Source: Gemmatimonadota bacterium (GTDB lineage Bacteria > Gemmatimonadota > Gemmatimonadetes > Longimicrobiales > Longimicrobiaceae). Taken from it: a stretch of DNA of 64,000 bases. A program made the translations under genes and the position numbers. Below the pieces are notes generated by a model, which saw only the letters and a list, made by a program, of their open reading frames with translations, made no database searches and had not been told where the DNA came from. Where the stretch lies: positions 1 through 64,000 of the forward strand of contig JAQBQD010000161.1 of NCBI GenBank assembly GCA_028287185.1, read 5' to 3'. Positions 43,901 through 52,622 of the stretch are shown one piece after another. Position 1 is the stretch's first letter. Each line of letters opens with the position of its first letter.

Positions 43901-44413
43901 ATGAGCGCTTCCAGCAGCGACGCCCACCACCGCGCGGCGGCGGAGCGCGGGCCCGTGCGCCTGGCGGTCGTCACCGTCAGCGACTCGCGGACGGCGGAGA
44001 CGGACGTGAACGGCCGCTTTCTCCACGAGGCGGCTGAGGCAGCGGGGCACGTGGTGGCCGCCTACCGGGTGATCCGCGACGAGCCGGCGGAGGTGGAGGC
44101 GGCGCTGGACGAGGCGGCGGGCGCGGCGCAGGTGGCGGTGTTCAACGGCGGCACCGGCATCGCGCGGCGCGACACCACCTACGACGCGCTGTCGCGGCGG
44201 CTGGAGAAGACGCTGCCCGGCTTCGGCGAGCTGTTCCGCATGCTGTCGTGGGAGCAGGTGGGCGCCGCGGCCATGCTGTCGCGCGCCACGGCCGGCGTGT
44301 ACCGCGGGTGCGTGGTGTTCTCGGTGCCCGGCTCGCCCGCCGCCGTCCGCCTGGCCTGGGAGCGGCTGATCGCGCCCGAGCTGGAGCACCTGGCCTGGGA
44401 GCTGGTGCGGTGA
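43901..44413 (+). CDS. moaB: MoaB-family molybdopterin adenylyltransferase/biosynthesis protein
   Basis: 170 residues, MoCF-biosynthesis fold. [20 protein letters not shown] near the start, [18 protein letters not shown], then [53 protein letters not shown], which is the conserved MPT-binding region. The [17 protein letters not shown] motif closes the domain. It acts in molybdenum cofactor synthesis, probably adenylation of molybdopterin. GAGG lies six bases before the ATG. No other mo genes are nearby. Confidence 0.93.
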   Translation: MSASSSDAHHRAAAERGPVRLAVVTVSDSRTAETDVNGRFLHEAAEAAGHVVAAYRVIRDEPAEVEAALDEAAGAAQVAVFNGGTGIARRDTTYDALSRRLEKTLPGFGELFRMLSWEQVGAAAMLSRATAGVYRGCVVFSVPGSPAAVRLAWERLIAPELEHLAWELVR

Positions 44414-44489
44414 GCGCTGCCGCGGGACCGGAAGTGTCGGACGCCGGGCGAGCCGGAGGCGCCAGGGTCCCGCGCGCACCAACAGCGAA

Positions 44490-44518
44490 GCGCCCGCCTC
44501 GACATCCGGGACGGGCGC
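44490..44518 (+). terminator. Possible terminator after moaB
   Basis: Stem GCGCCCG / CGGGCGC with a 15-nt loop, 77 bp downstream of the stop. Confidence 0.4.
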
Positions 44519-44587
44519 CGAACTGATGGGTGGGCGTGTCCAACGCGACCTGCGCGTCACCCAGGGTCCAGCGTGGGCCGGCGCCTT

Positions 44588-44618
44588 CCACGGGGATGAA
44601 CCCCGTGGCTGGAGCTAC
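44588..44618. repeat. Hairpin repeat of the GGGGATGAACCCC type
   Basis: CCACGGGGATGAACCCCGTGG followed by CTGGAGCTAC. Related short hairpins occur near 5388 (ATTCAT loop) and 52695 (TTGAAA loop), each followed by a pyrimidine-poor GGC stretch. Confidence 0.5.
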
Positions 44619-44689
44619 AATCTTCCTCCGGGCGAACGGCGGGCCCGCGCGGAGGGAAGATCCCACACGAAGCTCATGAAGCGCTCGCC

Positions 44690-44742
44690 TTCTCCCGCTG
44701 CGGAGAGGGTGGCGGCTCTCAGGCCGCCGGGTGGGGGCCCTC
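44690..44742 (-). repeat. Short dispersed repeat family C, copy 2
   Basis: TCCCGCTGCGGAGAGGGTGG followed by CGGCTCTCAGGCCGCCGGG. It includes the last codons and the stop of the aldo/keto reductase gene at 44719; copy 1 at 10257 abuts a stop codon in the same orientation. Confidence 0.55.
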
Positions 44743-45609
44743 CTCGGCCTCCGTAAGCGCCTGGTAGTCGGCGTCGCTGAGCTCCACGGCGGCGGCGGCG
44801 GTGTTCTCCTCCAGGTGCTTCACGGAGCCGGTGCCGGGGATGGGGAGCATGGTGGGCGAGCGGCGCAGCAGCCACGCCAGGGCCACCTGCGACGGCGTGG
44901 CGCCCGTGCGGCGGGCGACCTCGTCCAGCACGCCGCCCTTCTCGCCCACCTTGCCGGCGGCCAGCGGGAACCAGGGGATGAAGGCGATGCCCTGCTCGGC
45001 GCACAGGTCCACCATCCCGTCCCACTTGCGGTCGCCCAGGTTGTACAGGTTCTGCACCGAGACGATGGTGGCGCTCTTCCGCGCGCGCTCCAGCTCCTCG
45101 GCGTTCACCTCCGACAGCCCGATGTGGCGCACCAGGCCCTCGCGCTGCGCGTCCGTCAGCACGCCCAGCGATTCCTCCACCGGCACGTCGGGGTCGATGC
45201 GGTGAAGCTGGTACAGGTCGATGCGCTCCACGCGCAGCCGCTTGAGGCTTCCCTCCAGCGCCCGGCGCAGGTGCTCCGGGCGGCCGTTGGGCGACCACTG
45301 GTCGGGCCCCGCGCGCTCCAGGCCCGCCTTGGTGGCGATCACCAGGCCCTGCGGATACGGATGCAGCGTGTCGCCGATGAGCCGCTCGCTCACGTGCGGG
45401 CCGTACGAGTCGGCCGTGTCGATCAGGTTGATGCCCAGCTCCACCGTGCGCTTCAGCACGCGCCGCGCCTCGGCCTCGTCGCGCGGCTCGCCCCAGATGC
45501 CGGGGCCCGTGATGCGCATGGCGCCGAACCCCAGCCGGTGCACGGGCAGGTCACCGCCCAGCAGGAACGTGCCACTCCGCGCCGCCACTCCGTCCAACGC
45601 TCCGCTCAT
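44719..45609 (-). CDS. Aldo/keto reductase
   Basis: 296 residues, (beta/alpha)8 barrel. Catalytic set visible: D and Y in NLIDTADSYGPH (Tyr as acid), K in VIATKAGLERAG, H in LYQLHRIDP. NADPH site near the end: PIPGTGSVKHLEEN. DLYQLHRIDPDVPVEESLG and GLSEVNAEEL place it in the AKR subgroup of E. coli YdbC/plant pyridoxal reductases. Probable NADPH-dependent reduction of small aldehydes or ketones in the cytoplasm. GGGGGAG lies five bases before the ATG at 45609. The C-terminal tail PHPAA comes from the overlapping repeat C. Confidence 0.93.
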   Translation of the reverse strand: MSGALDGVAARSGTFLLGGDLPVHRLGFGAMRITGPGIWGEPRDEAEARRVLKRTVELGINLIDTADSYGPHVSERLIGDTLHPYPQGLVIATKAGLERAGPDQWSPNGRPEHLRRALEGSLKRLRVERIDLYQLHRIDPDVPVEESLGVLTDAQREGLVRHIGLSEVNAEELERARKSATIVSVQNLYNLGDRKWDGMVDLCAEQGIAFIPWFPLAAGKVGEKGGVLDEVARRTGATPSQVALAWLLRRSPTMLPIPGTGSVKHLEENTAAAAVELSDADYQALTEAEEGPHPAA

Positions 45610-46055
45610 CGTCGCTCCCCCGCTCGCCGTGTCCACGCCCCGGCGCCCGCCCCCCGGCCGGCGCCGCCATCCCACGATGCATCGGTCCGAAGATATCATG
45701 CCGCGGAAGCCCGTACGCCGGCCGCCGTCGATGTCCGTGCGCCGTCGGTCGGAGAGGCCGTCCGTCGATTCACGCGCGCGCCGCCTGGCGCTTTGACTTC
45801 CTTCCGAATTGCGGATAGAGAGCGAATCCGCTTCACCGCATCCTCCGATCCTCCGCCGTTCAGCACCGTGGATCGTTCCCGCCGGTACGTCGATACTGGA
45901 GGGACTGCTGTGGCGGCGGCATTCGGACGCCGCGACATCCAGCCACATGCGGGCTTTCAGCGCTGGACGTCCAATCCCATGGTGCGGCTCGCTCGCGCCG
46001 GCGCGGGGAACTCCGTTCGGCCCTGAGCCACCCCGGCGCGCGCAACGCCACCATC
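45610..46055. other. Divergent intergenic region
   Basis: About 450 bp between the aldo/keto reductase and the first TPR-like gene. No gene, repeat or clear AKR promoter was recognised. Confidence 0.4.
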
Positions 46056-46084
46056 TGGCGGCAAACGGAATGTGCGCTTATGCT
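46056..46084 (+). promoter_or_regulatory. Predicted promoter of TPR-like paralog 1
   Basis: -35 TGGCGG (46056-46061), 17-nt spacer, -10 TATGCT (46079-46084). Confidence 0.45.
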
Positions 46085-46129
46085 GCGTCCTTTCGGGACG
46101 TACCGTCGCCGACCACGAGGCACTCGCAC

Positions 46130-47476
46130 ATGAGCCACGATCCGGCAGCGCGCGCCGAGCGCCGCGCCCCCACGCCAGCCGCCGCGCGGCCCAAGGGCTC
46201 GCCTCGCGGGCACGGCCGCTACTCGCCCGTGCCCCCCGTGCCCAGCCTGCCGCGGCACGAGCTGGCCGTGCTGCGCGACCACGCCGGGCCGCTGGGCCTG
46301 TTGTTCTGGCAGTGCCTGTCGGACGTGCTGCTGTGGGCGGCGGCGGACCGGCGCGAGGGGCTGTTCCACCCGCGCGGGCGGGCGCAGGCCGAGGCCCTGG
46401 CCTACACGCTGCGCGAGGTGCCCGAGCTGGCGGACCCCGTGGCCGGCCTGGTGCAGGTGTCCGCCATGCCCGAGCTGGCCGTGCCCGCTCGCGTGGCCGA
46501 CGCCTGCGAGCAGGTGATGCGGTGGGCCGAGCAGCACGGGATGAAGGAGACGGCGGCCCAGTTCGCCGAGGCGGCCGCCCGCATCGAGCCCGACCGCTCG
46601 TCCCGCTGCTACACCGCCGGCCGCACCTGCCGCCACGTGGGCGACGCCGGCCGTGCCGCCTTGTGGTTCCGCCGCGCCGAGCGCCTGGCCCGCCGCGCCG
46701 GCAACCAGATCGACTTCGCCATCGCCCACCTGGGATACGGCAACCTGGAGAACGACCTGGGGCGGTTCGCCGCCGCCAAGGACCATCTCGGCAAGGCGGA
46801 GCGGGCCGCGCTGCGGGTGGGCAAGCGTTCCCTTGCCGCGGCCGTCCAGCACGACCTGATGGCGGTGTCGATCCACGCAGGCGAGCTGACCGAGGCAGTG
46901 GAGCACGCGCAGAAGGCCGTGGATCTGTATCCGCGGCGCCACGTGCGCCTGCCCGAGCTGGCGCACGACGTGGCCTTCCTCTGGCTGCGATGCGGCCACT
47001 TCTCCAGCGCACTGGCCATGCTGGAGAAGGCGGTTCCCAAGATGGAATTCGGTCCGCACCGGATGCTCGCCCTCGCCACGATCGCGCGCTCGGCAGCCGC
47101 CGTGCGGGACAAGATCCGCTACGAGCGGGCGAGCGAGGAGGTGCTTCGCTACACCGTTCGCGATGCGGAGCGGGCGGCAAGCTGCTTCTACCACCTGGCC
47201 GAAGGGGCTCGATCGTTCCAGCAGGAGGCGCGCGCGACGGACCTGGCGACGCGCGCGCTTGCAGCGGCCCGTGAGCGCGAGAACGTGACCGTGGTCGGCC
47301 TGGCGGAGCGGCTGATCGAGTCCATCCGCGCCGGCCGGGAGGGCGACGTGGATACCGTACCACCCGCTGGAAGCGCCATCGACATCGTGACCCAGGCGCT
47401 GCTGGAGCGCGTGGAGAGGATGCCCGCTCCGGCCCGAGGTGCCGGAACGGGCTCCGTTCCCGACGTGTCCGGATAG
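46130..47476 (+). CDS. TPR-like helical repeat protein, paralog 1
   Basis: 448 residues. After a basic, Pro-rich N-terminus comes a conserved block GPLGLLFWQCLSDVLLWAAA, then at least six tetratricopeptide-like repeats. Examples are AALWFRRAERLARRAGNQ, IAHLGYGNLENDLGRFAAAKDHLGKAERAA, and ELTEAVEHAQKAVDLYPRRHVRLPELAHDVAFLWLRCGHFSSALAMLEKA. No enzymatic or DNA-binding domain is seen. A paralog with the same layout is at 48235 (GELGLVLWESLRDVLLWAEA; YGRGHPRLPVLLLDLARLW). A GSGY-repeat lipoprotein gene lies between them, ending 3 bp from this gene. Role unknown; peptide sensing by TPR domains is one possibility. Confidence 0.75.
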   Translation: MSHDPAARAERRAPTPAAARPKGSPRGHGRYSPVPPVPSLPRHELAVLRDHAGPLGLLFWQCLSDVLLWAAADRREGLFHPRGRAQAEALAYTLREVPELADPVAGLVQVSAMPELAVPARVADACEQVMRWAEQHGMKETAAQFAEAAARIEPDRSSRCYTAGRTCRHVGDAGRAALWFRRAERLARRAGNQIDFAIAHLGYGNLENDLGRFAAAKDHLGKAERAALRVGKRSLAAAVQHDLMAVSIHAGELTEAVEHAQKAVDLYPRRHVRLPELAHDVAFLWLRCGHFSSALAMLEKAVPKMEFGPHRMLALATIARSAAAVRDKIRYERASEEVLRYTVRDAERAASCFYHLAEGARSFQQEARATDLATRALAAARERENVTVVGLAERLIESIRAGREGDVDTVPPAGSAIDIVTQALLERVERMPAPARGAGTGSVPDVSG

Positions 47477-47479
47477 ACC

Positions 47480-48010
47480 CTACGGATGCGGGCAGTAGTT
47501 GTAGCCCGAGCCGTATGTCCCGCCGTTCTCCTCGGGCGGGATGCACGGCGGGGGCGTGGTGTCGTCCGCGTGCGGCCCCTTCGCAGCCGCTTTCGTGGCG
47601 GGGGCGATCGGAGCGTGGCCGCCGCGGGTCGGCGTGCGGAGATAGCCGCTCCCGCCGAAGCCGGTGCTCTCGGGCGGCGGGCACATGCCCGGGGCGTTGT
47701 ATCCGCTGCCCGCGCTACCCGTGTTGCTCACGCAGGGCGCGAGATCGTATCCCGATCCGTACGTCCCCCCGTTGTCGAACGACGCGCAGTCCCTGGACGT
47801 CCCCGTGTTGGCCAGGCAGGGATCCAGGTTGTAGCCCGAGCCGTACGTGCCGCCGTTGTCCGCGTGCATCGTGACGCCGCTCCCGGCCCTGTCGCCGGGG
47901 GCGGCTTTGCTGTTCCGGAAGCCCGGATCGGTGGGCGAGCGGCCGGCGTCGCAGGCGGCCAGCAAGGCGGCGAGGGCGAACGCGGCGAGGGCGGGTCGCA
48001 CGTGCATCAT
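47480..48010 (-). CDS. Lipoprotein with Gly-Ser-Gly-Tyr repeats
   Basis: 176 residues. Signal peptide with lipobox LAAC (Cys20). The mature part holds four to five copies of an NGGTYGSGY-[ND]-L-x-PC motif: residues 52-65 and 80-93 near perfect, shortened versions at 101-110 and 119-123, and NGGTYGSGYNYC at the C-terminus (162-173). Cys residues are mostly tied to the repeats. GAGAGG lies six bases before the first of two ATGs. No family recognised. The gene is convergent with TPR paralog 1 with a 3-bp gap and divergent from paralog 2. Confidence 0.7.
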   Translation of the reverse strand: MMHVRPALAAFALAALLAACDAGRSPTDPGFRNSKAAPGDRAGSGVTMHADNGGTYGSGYNLDPCLANTGTSRDCASFDNGGTYGSGYDLAPCVSNTGSAGSGYNAPGMCPPPESTGFGGSGYLRTPTRGGHAPIAPATKAAAKGPHADDTTPPPCIPPEENGGTYGSGYNYCPHP

Positions 48011-48161
48011 GGGAGACCTCTCGGGTGATGGATAAGTGGACGGCATGGACGGTACGCGGCAAGCTAATGGCCCCGCACCCAAGAAGCCACTCACGGTGGT
48101 ACAGCATCTCCAAACCGTACTACGGCGCGTGGCGGCCTTCGCACGGCATGCGACGAAAGGA

Positions 48162-48191
48162 TTGACGGCTTCCGGTTGTGAGGCGTAGTCT
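48162..48191 (+). promoter_or_regulatory. Predicted promoter of TPR-like paralog 2
   Basis: -35 TTGACG (48162-48167), 18-nt spacer, -10 TAGTCT (48186-48191), 43 bp before the ATG. Confidence 0.6.
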
Positions 48192-48234
48192 GCGGAGGGT
48201 GTATCCACCGTCCACTTTAGCCGCACGCCGAGCC

Positions 48235-49392
48235 ATGAGCACGCCCTCCGACCGCGGGCCCGCCGCCCGACGCTGGTGCGTTCCGCCCGCGCTGCTGCGC
48301 GAGCCGCACGAGACGCTGGAGGGCGCGCACGTGCTGGACGAGGTGCCGGGCGAGCTGGGGCTGGTGTTGTGGGAGTCGCTGCGGGACGTGCTGCTGTGGG
48401 CCGAGGCGGGCGAGGGCCAGCGGGCGGGGCTGTTCCAGGACGGGGCCGCGCCGGTTCGCTTCGAGCGCATCCGCGACGCGCGGCCCGAGGTGGGCGTCGA
48501 GCTTGCGCTTACCACGGTGGCGGCCCTGGTGGCCGATCCCGCGGCGGCCATCCCCGCGCTGCTCGCCACCGTCTGCGCCGAGGTGGCCCGCTGGGCCGAG
48601 GAGCGCGGGTGCGGCACCACGGCGCTGTCGTACGCGCAGGCCGCCGCGCTGGCCTGCCCGGACGATCCCGACCCCGCGGTGGAGGTGGGGCGCATGGCGT
48701 TGCGCCAGGGCCGGCTGCAGCGCGCGGAGTCGTGGCTGCGGCGCGGCGTGGGGGTGGCGCGGCGGGGCCAGGGGTGGGCCGCCTACACCCGCGCGTACCT
48801 GGCGCTGGGCGAGCTGCTCCGCGCCCGCGGAAGGGCCGAAGACGCGCGCCGCCACCTGCTGAAATCGGTGCGCGCCGCCCGCCGCTTCGGGGTGCCGGAG
48901 GTGCGCGGCGACGCGTGGCACCTGCTGTTCCTGCTGGCGCGCGACGGCGGCGAGCACGCCCAGGCCGAGCGCATGGCGGGCCTGGCGGTGCGCGCATACG
49001 GCCGCGGGCACCCGCGCCTGCCCGTGCTGCTGCTGGACCTGGCGCGCCTGTGGGTGGCCCGCGACGAGTTCACGCGCGCCGTGCCCGTGCTGAAGCGCGT
49101 GGCCGAGCGGCAGGGCGAGCCCCGCGACAACGCCGGCGCCCTGGCCCTGCTGGCCCGCGCCGCCGCCGGCGCCGGCGACCGCCCCACCTTCGAGGAGGCG
49201 TGGTCCCGCGCCTGGAGCGTCATCCGCCACCTGGAAGACCCGCTGGTGCCGCCCTCCGCGCTGGTGGACCTGTCCCGCGCGGCCGCCATGCTGGGCGACT
49301 GGGACCGGATGGAGCAGGCGGTCCGCCGCCGCGAGCCCGCCACCCCGGCCTCCCGACCCCGCCGCGACGCGACGCCCGAGACGCATCCGTAG
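48235..49392 (+). CDS. TPR-like helical repeat protein, paralog 2
   Basis: 385 residues, same architecture as the protein at 46130. It has the conserved GELGLVLWESLRDVLLWAEA block near residue 40, then TPR-like repeats (GRMALRQGRLQRAESWLRRG, AYLALGELLRARGRAEDARRHLLKSVRAA, HAQAERMAGLAVRAYGRGHP, FTRAVPVLKRVAER). The C-terminal extension of paralog 1 is missing. Both lack signal peptides and so are cytoplasmic. The pair probably arose by duplication. Function unknown. Confidence 0.75.
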   Translation: MSTPSDRGPAARRWCVPPALLREPHETLEGAHVLDEVPGELGLVLWESLRDVLLWAEAGEGQRAGLFQDGAAPVRFERIRDARPEVGVELALTTVAALVADPAAAIPALLATVCAEVARWAEERGCGTTALSYAQAAALACPDDPDPAVEVGRMALRQGRLQRAESWLRRGVGVARRGQGWAAYTRAYLALGELLRARGRAEDARRHLLKSVRAARRFGVPEVRGDAWHLLFLLARDGGEHAQAERMAGLAVRAYGRGHPRLPVLLLDLARLWVARDEFTRAVPVLKRVAERQGEPRDNAGALALLARAAAGAGDRPTFEEAWSRAWSVIRHLEDPLVPPSALVDLSRAAAMLGDWDRMEQAVRRREPATPASRPRRDATPETHP

Positions 49393-49502
49393 CGGCGACC
49401 GGCCGCCCCTGCGAGCGCCCTTTCGCCGACGTTCTCCGGACGGCGCGTCGCGGATGAACGCGCGGCCGGCCCGGTCTTCGACGGCACCGCGTCTGCGCGC
49501 TC

Positions 49503-49967
49503 CTACACGGACCGCTCGAGCATGCGGGCGATCTCCTCGTCGAACGTGGCGTAGCTCATCCCGAACCCGTCCCCCAGCCCCAGCCTGCAGCCCGAGGCCC
49601 GCATCCAGTCCGCGAGGCCGGCGGGCTCGTCGTCCGTGCCCTGGCTCGGGGGTCCGGCGAGCCGGCGGCGCACTCCTACGCCCGGGCCGGGACACACGTC
49701 GAAGCACCACAGCTCGTCGAAGCCGGTGAACAGGCTCGGCAGGTGGACGGCCCGCGTGAGGAGGGCGCCGGGAGCGAGCAGCGCGCCGTCCACGAACCGG
49801 CACTCGGGGTGTCGGCGGACGATCCCGGATACGACGGGGATGTGGCGCAGGTCGGTCGTGCTGTCCACCGAGGTGACCAGCACGGCTCCGAACGGATCGA
49901 GGAGGTGGGAAAGCTGCCCGAGCAGATCCCCGATGCTCGTGTCGACCCACCCCGTCGTCAGCTTCAT
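49503..49967 (-). CDS. Hypothetical protein, 154 residues
   Basis: Cytoplasmic, no signal. MKLTTGWVDTSIGDLLGQLSHLLDPFGAVLVTSVDSTTDL starts the protein; later GFDELWCFDVCPGPGV, then GMSYATFDEEIARMLERSV at the end. I do not recognise a family; the LWCFD and DVCP pattern hints at an immunity- or barnase-inhibitor-like small fold, but this is only an impression. The gene ends about 110 bp after TPR paralog 2 and is convergent with it. The ribosome-binding site is weak. Confidence 0.6.
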   Translation of the reverse strand: MKLTTGWVDTSIGDLLGQLSHLLDPFGAVLVTSVDSTTDLRHIPVVSGIVRRHPECRFVDGALLAPGALLTRAVHLPSLFTGFDELWCFDVCPGPGVGVRRRLAGPPSQGTDDEPAGLADWMRASGCRLGLGDGFGMSYATFDEEIARMLERSV

Positions 49968-50250
49968 GGGATACCTGTGCGCGTTGGGGCGCGGTTCGGA
50001 TGCGGACGCGTACGGTGCGCGCCTGGTGGAGCGGGCTGCCGGCGCCTCGCCGAGCCGAATGTACGTCCCGCCACTCGCGCGCGCCGCACGCCGCGCGTAT
50101 CGTACGCGTGGCGTGTCGTCCGCCTCCCGGCCCTCCTGACGACTTCCTGACCTTGCCCTGACGCCCGGTCCACCGCTTGCGGCCGGGGGGGCGTATGCTT
50201 ACGGTGCGGCCCTTCGCGCCATTCGCGGAGAACTCCTGGCGAAACGGAAC

Positions 50251-51939
50251 GTGATCCTCAAGCGTCCCCCTCCCGGCGCCCGCTCGCCGGTCGTGATCGT
50301 GCTGCTTCTGCTGGCGCTGGCGCTGTCGGGCGCGCTGGCGTACGAGGCGCAGGTGGCCGCGCGCTCGCACCGCGCGACGGCCGAGGGGGCGCTACGCGAC
50401 TACTCGGCGGTGTCGGCGTTCCTGGTGTCGCGCATGGCCAAGCAGGGGGTGGCCAACGTCACCGGGATGCGCGTGTACCCGTTCGAGGAGGTGCACGTGC
50501 GCAGGGGCGAGTCGCCGCCGCCGCTGCCCGTGCTGCTGCACAAGGCGCACATGCCCGAGTGCCGCACCTGCTTCGCGCTGGACTCGGTGCGCGGCTACTT
50601 TCGCCTGGACCTGCGCGACGGATCGATGGAAAGCACGGGCGAGGCGCCCTCGCCGGCGTTCCGCGCGTGGCTGGCGGACACGGTGCGCGCCTGGTACCGG
50701 CACCGCGTGCGCGACGAGTCGAGCTGGGAGTTCCAGGCGCTGGTGGGCCACATCGCCGGCCGCGACCGCGCCGTGGGCTACGTGCTGCGCCGGGACGAGG
50801 CGGGCGTGCCGGCGCTCATCTACGGCTTCGAGACGGCGCCCCGCGACTTCGTGCGGGCGGCGTTCAAGCGCATCCTTCCCAGCCCCTACCTGCTTCCCGG
50901 CGCCCTCACCCGCGGCCTGCCCAACGACTCGCTGATCTCGCTCGTCGCCACGGACGCGTCGGGGCGCGAGGTGCTGCGCTCGCCGCGTCAGTACCCCGCG
51001 ACCTTCGCCGCCACGGACACCCTGGGGCAGCAGTTCGGCGGGCTGGTGGTGCGCGTGGCGCTGCGCCCCTCGGCGGCGGAGCGGCTGGTGATCGGCGGGC
51101 TGCCGCGCTCGCGGCTGCCGGTGCTGCTGGGGCTCTTCACCCTCGCCGCCGGCCTGGTGGCGACGGCGCTTCTGCAGCTTCGCCGCGAGCGCGAGCTTTC
51201 GCGGCTGCGGTCCGATTTCGTCTCCGGGGTGTCGCACGAGCTGCGCACGCCGCTCGCGCAGATCCGCATGTTCGCCGAGACGCTGCGCCTGGGGCGGGTG
51301 CGGACGGAGGGCGAGCGGGCGCGCTCCATCGAGATCATCGACCAGGAGGCGCGGCGGCTTTCGAACCTGGTGGACAACGTGCTGCACTTCTCGCGCGCGG
51401 AGCGGCGGGCGGTGCGGCTGGCGCCCGAGCCGCTGGACCTGGCCCGCTTGGCCCGCGAGGCGGTGGAGGCGTTCGGCCCCCTGGCGCGCTCGCGGCGCAC
51501 GGAGGTGGCGGTGGCGCTGGAGGACGGGGTGCCGGCCGTGGTGGACCGCGGCGCCTTCCGCCAGGTGCTGCTGAACCTGCTGGACAACGCGGTGAAGTAC
51601 GGCCCGCCCGGCCAGACGGTGGTGCTGGGCCTGGCCCGCGTGGGCGACCGCGCGCGCGTGTGGGTGGAGGACCGCGGCCCCGGCATTCCCGCGCGCGACC
51701 GGGAGCGGGTGTTCGCGCCCTTCTACCGCCTGGAGCGCGACGCGGGATCCGCCGTGGCGGGAAGCGGGATCGGGCTGGCGGTGGTGGGCGAGCTCGTGGC
51801 GCTGCACGGCGGCCGCGCCTGGGCCGAGGAGGGCGCGGCGGGGGGCGCGCGCTTCGTCGTGGAGCTTCCCCTGGCGCCCAGCGCCGAGGCGGCGGATGCG
51901 CCGGAGCGGGCGGAGCGCGCGCAGGAGGCGGCGGTATGA
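50251..51939 (+). CDS. Membrane sensor histidine kinase of a two-component system
   Basis: 562 residues from a GTG. TM1 at about 14-32 (VVIVLLLLALALSGALAY), a large periplasmic sensor domain (about 35-285) with a C104-x-x-C107 pair (MPECRTCFALD), TM2 at about 290-310, then HisKA with H329 in GVSHELRTPLAQIRM. The ATPase has LLNLLDNAVKYGP, VEDRGPGIP and GSGIGLAVVGELV. The CxxC could bind metal or haem or sense redox. The stop overlaps the ATG of the response regulator gene (ATGA), giving a matched pair. A TTGCGG / TTACGG promoter-like pair lies near 50179-50206. Confidence 0.93.
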   Translation: MILKRPPPGARSPVVIVLLLLALALSGALAYEAQVAARSHRATAEGALRDYSAVSAFLVSRMAKQGVANVTGMRVYPFEEVHVRRGESPPPLPVLLHKAHMPECRTCFALDSVRGYFRLDLRDGSMESTGEAPSPAFRAWLADTVRAWYRHRVRDESSWEFQALVGHIAGRDRAVGYVLRRDEAGVPALIYGFETAPRDFVRAAFKRILPSPYLLPGALTRGLPNDSLISLVATDASGREVLRSPRQYPATFAATDTLGQQFGGLVVRVALRPSAAERLVIGGLPRSRLPVLLGLFTLAAGLVATALLQLRRERELSRLRSDFVSGVSHELRTPLAQIRMFAETLRLGRVRTEGERARSIEIIDQEARRLSNLVDNVLHFSRAERRAVRLAPEPLDLARLAREAVEAFGPLARSRRTEVAVALEDGVPAVVDRGAFRQVLLNLLDNAVKYGPPGQTVVLGLARVGDRARVWVEDRGPGIPARDRERVFAPFYRLERDAGSAVAGSGIGLAVVGELVALHGGRAWAEEGAAGGARFVVELPLAPSAEAADAPERAERAQEAAV

Positions 51940-52622
51940 AGCGCATCCTGGTGGTGGAGGACAACCCGGACCTGGCGTTCGGGCTGCGCAACAACCTGGA
52001 GATCGAGGGATACCAGGTGGAGGTGCGCGGCGACGGCGCTTCGGGCTTGGCGCGCGCGCTGGAGTGGGCGCCCGACCTGCTTGTGCTGGACCTGATGCTG
52101 CCCGAGATGGACGGCTACCGCGTGCTGCACGAGCTGCGGCGCGAGGGGGCGGCGGTGCCCGTGCTGATCCTGACGGCCAAGGGCGACGAGACGGACAAGG
52201 TGCGCGGCTTTCGGCTGGGCGCGGACGACTACGTGACCAAGCCGTTCGGGCTGCTGGAGCTGCTGGCCCGTGTGGAGGCCCTGCTGCGCCGCACGGCCGC
52301 CGGCGCCGCCCCGGTGGCCGCCGCCCGCGACCGCTTCGGCAGCGTGGAGGTGGACCGCGATGCGCGCTCGGTGGCCCGCGCGGGCGGGAGCGTGCAGCTC
52401 ACGCCCAAGGAGTACGACCTGCTGCTGGCGCTGATGGACCGCGGCGGCAAGGTGGCCAGCCGCGTGGAGCTGATGCGCGAGGTGTGGGGCCACCGCGCCG
52501 CCATCCTGAGCCGCACGGTGGACACGCACGTGGCCGAGCTGCGCCGCAAGCTGGAGGACGACCCCGCCCACCCGCGCCACATCCTGACGATTCGGAAGGC
52601 GGGGTATCGGTTCCAGGGCTAG
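51936..52622 (+). CDS. OmpR/PhoB-family response regulator
   Basis: 228 residues. Receiver domain 1-120 with D9/D11-like acidic pair (VVEDN), phosphoacceptor D52 in LVLDLMLPEMDGY, T in LILTAKGDE and K in DYVTKPFG. The winged-helix DNA-binding domain follows from about residue 130: VQLTPKEYDLLLALMDRGGKV, SRVELMREVWGH, SRTVDTHVAELRRKLEDDP, ILTIRKAGYRF. It works with the kinase encoded immediately upstream. AGGAGG precedes the ATG. Targets are unknown. Confidence 0.95.
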   Translation: MKRILVVEDNPDLAFGLRNNLEIEGYQVEVRGDGASGLARALEWAPDLLVLDLMLPEMDGYRVLHELRREGAAVPVLILTAKGDETDKVRGFRLGADDYVTKPFGLLELLARVEALLRRTAAGAAPVAAARDRFGSVEVDRDARSVARAGGSVQLTPKEYDLLLALMDRGGKVASRVELMREVWGHRAAILSRTVDTHVAELRRKLEDDPAHPRHILTIRKAGYRFQG

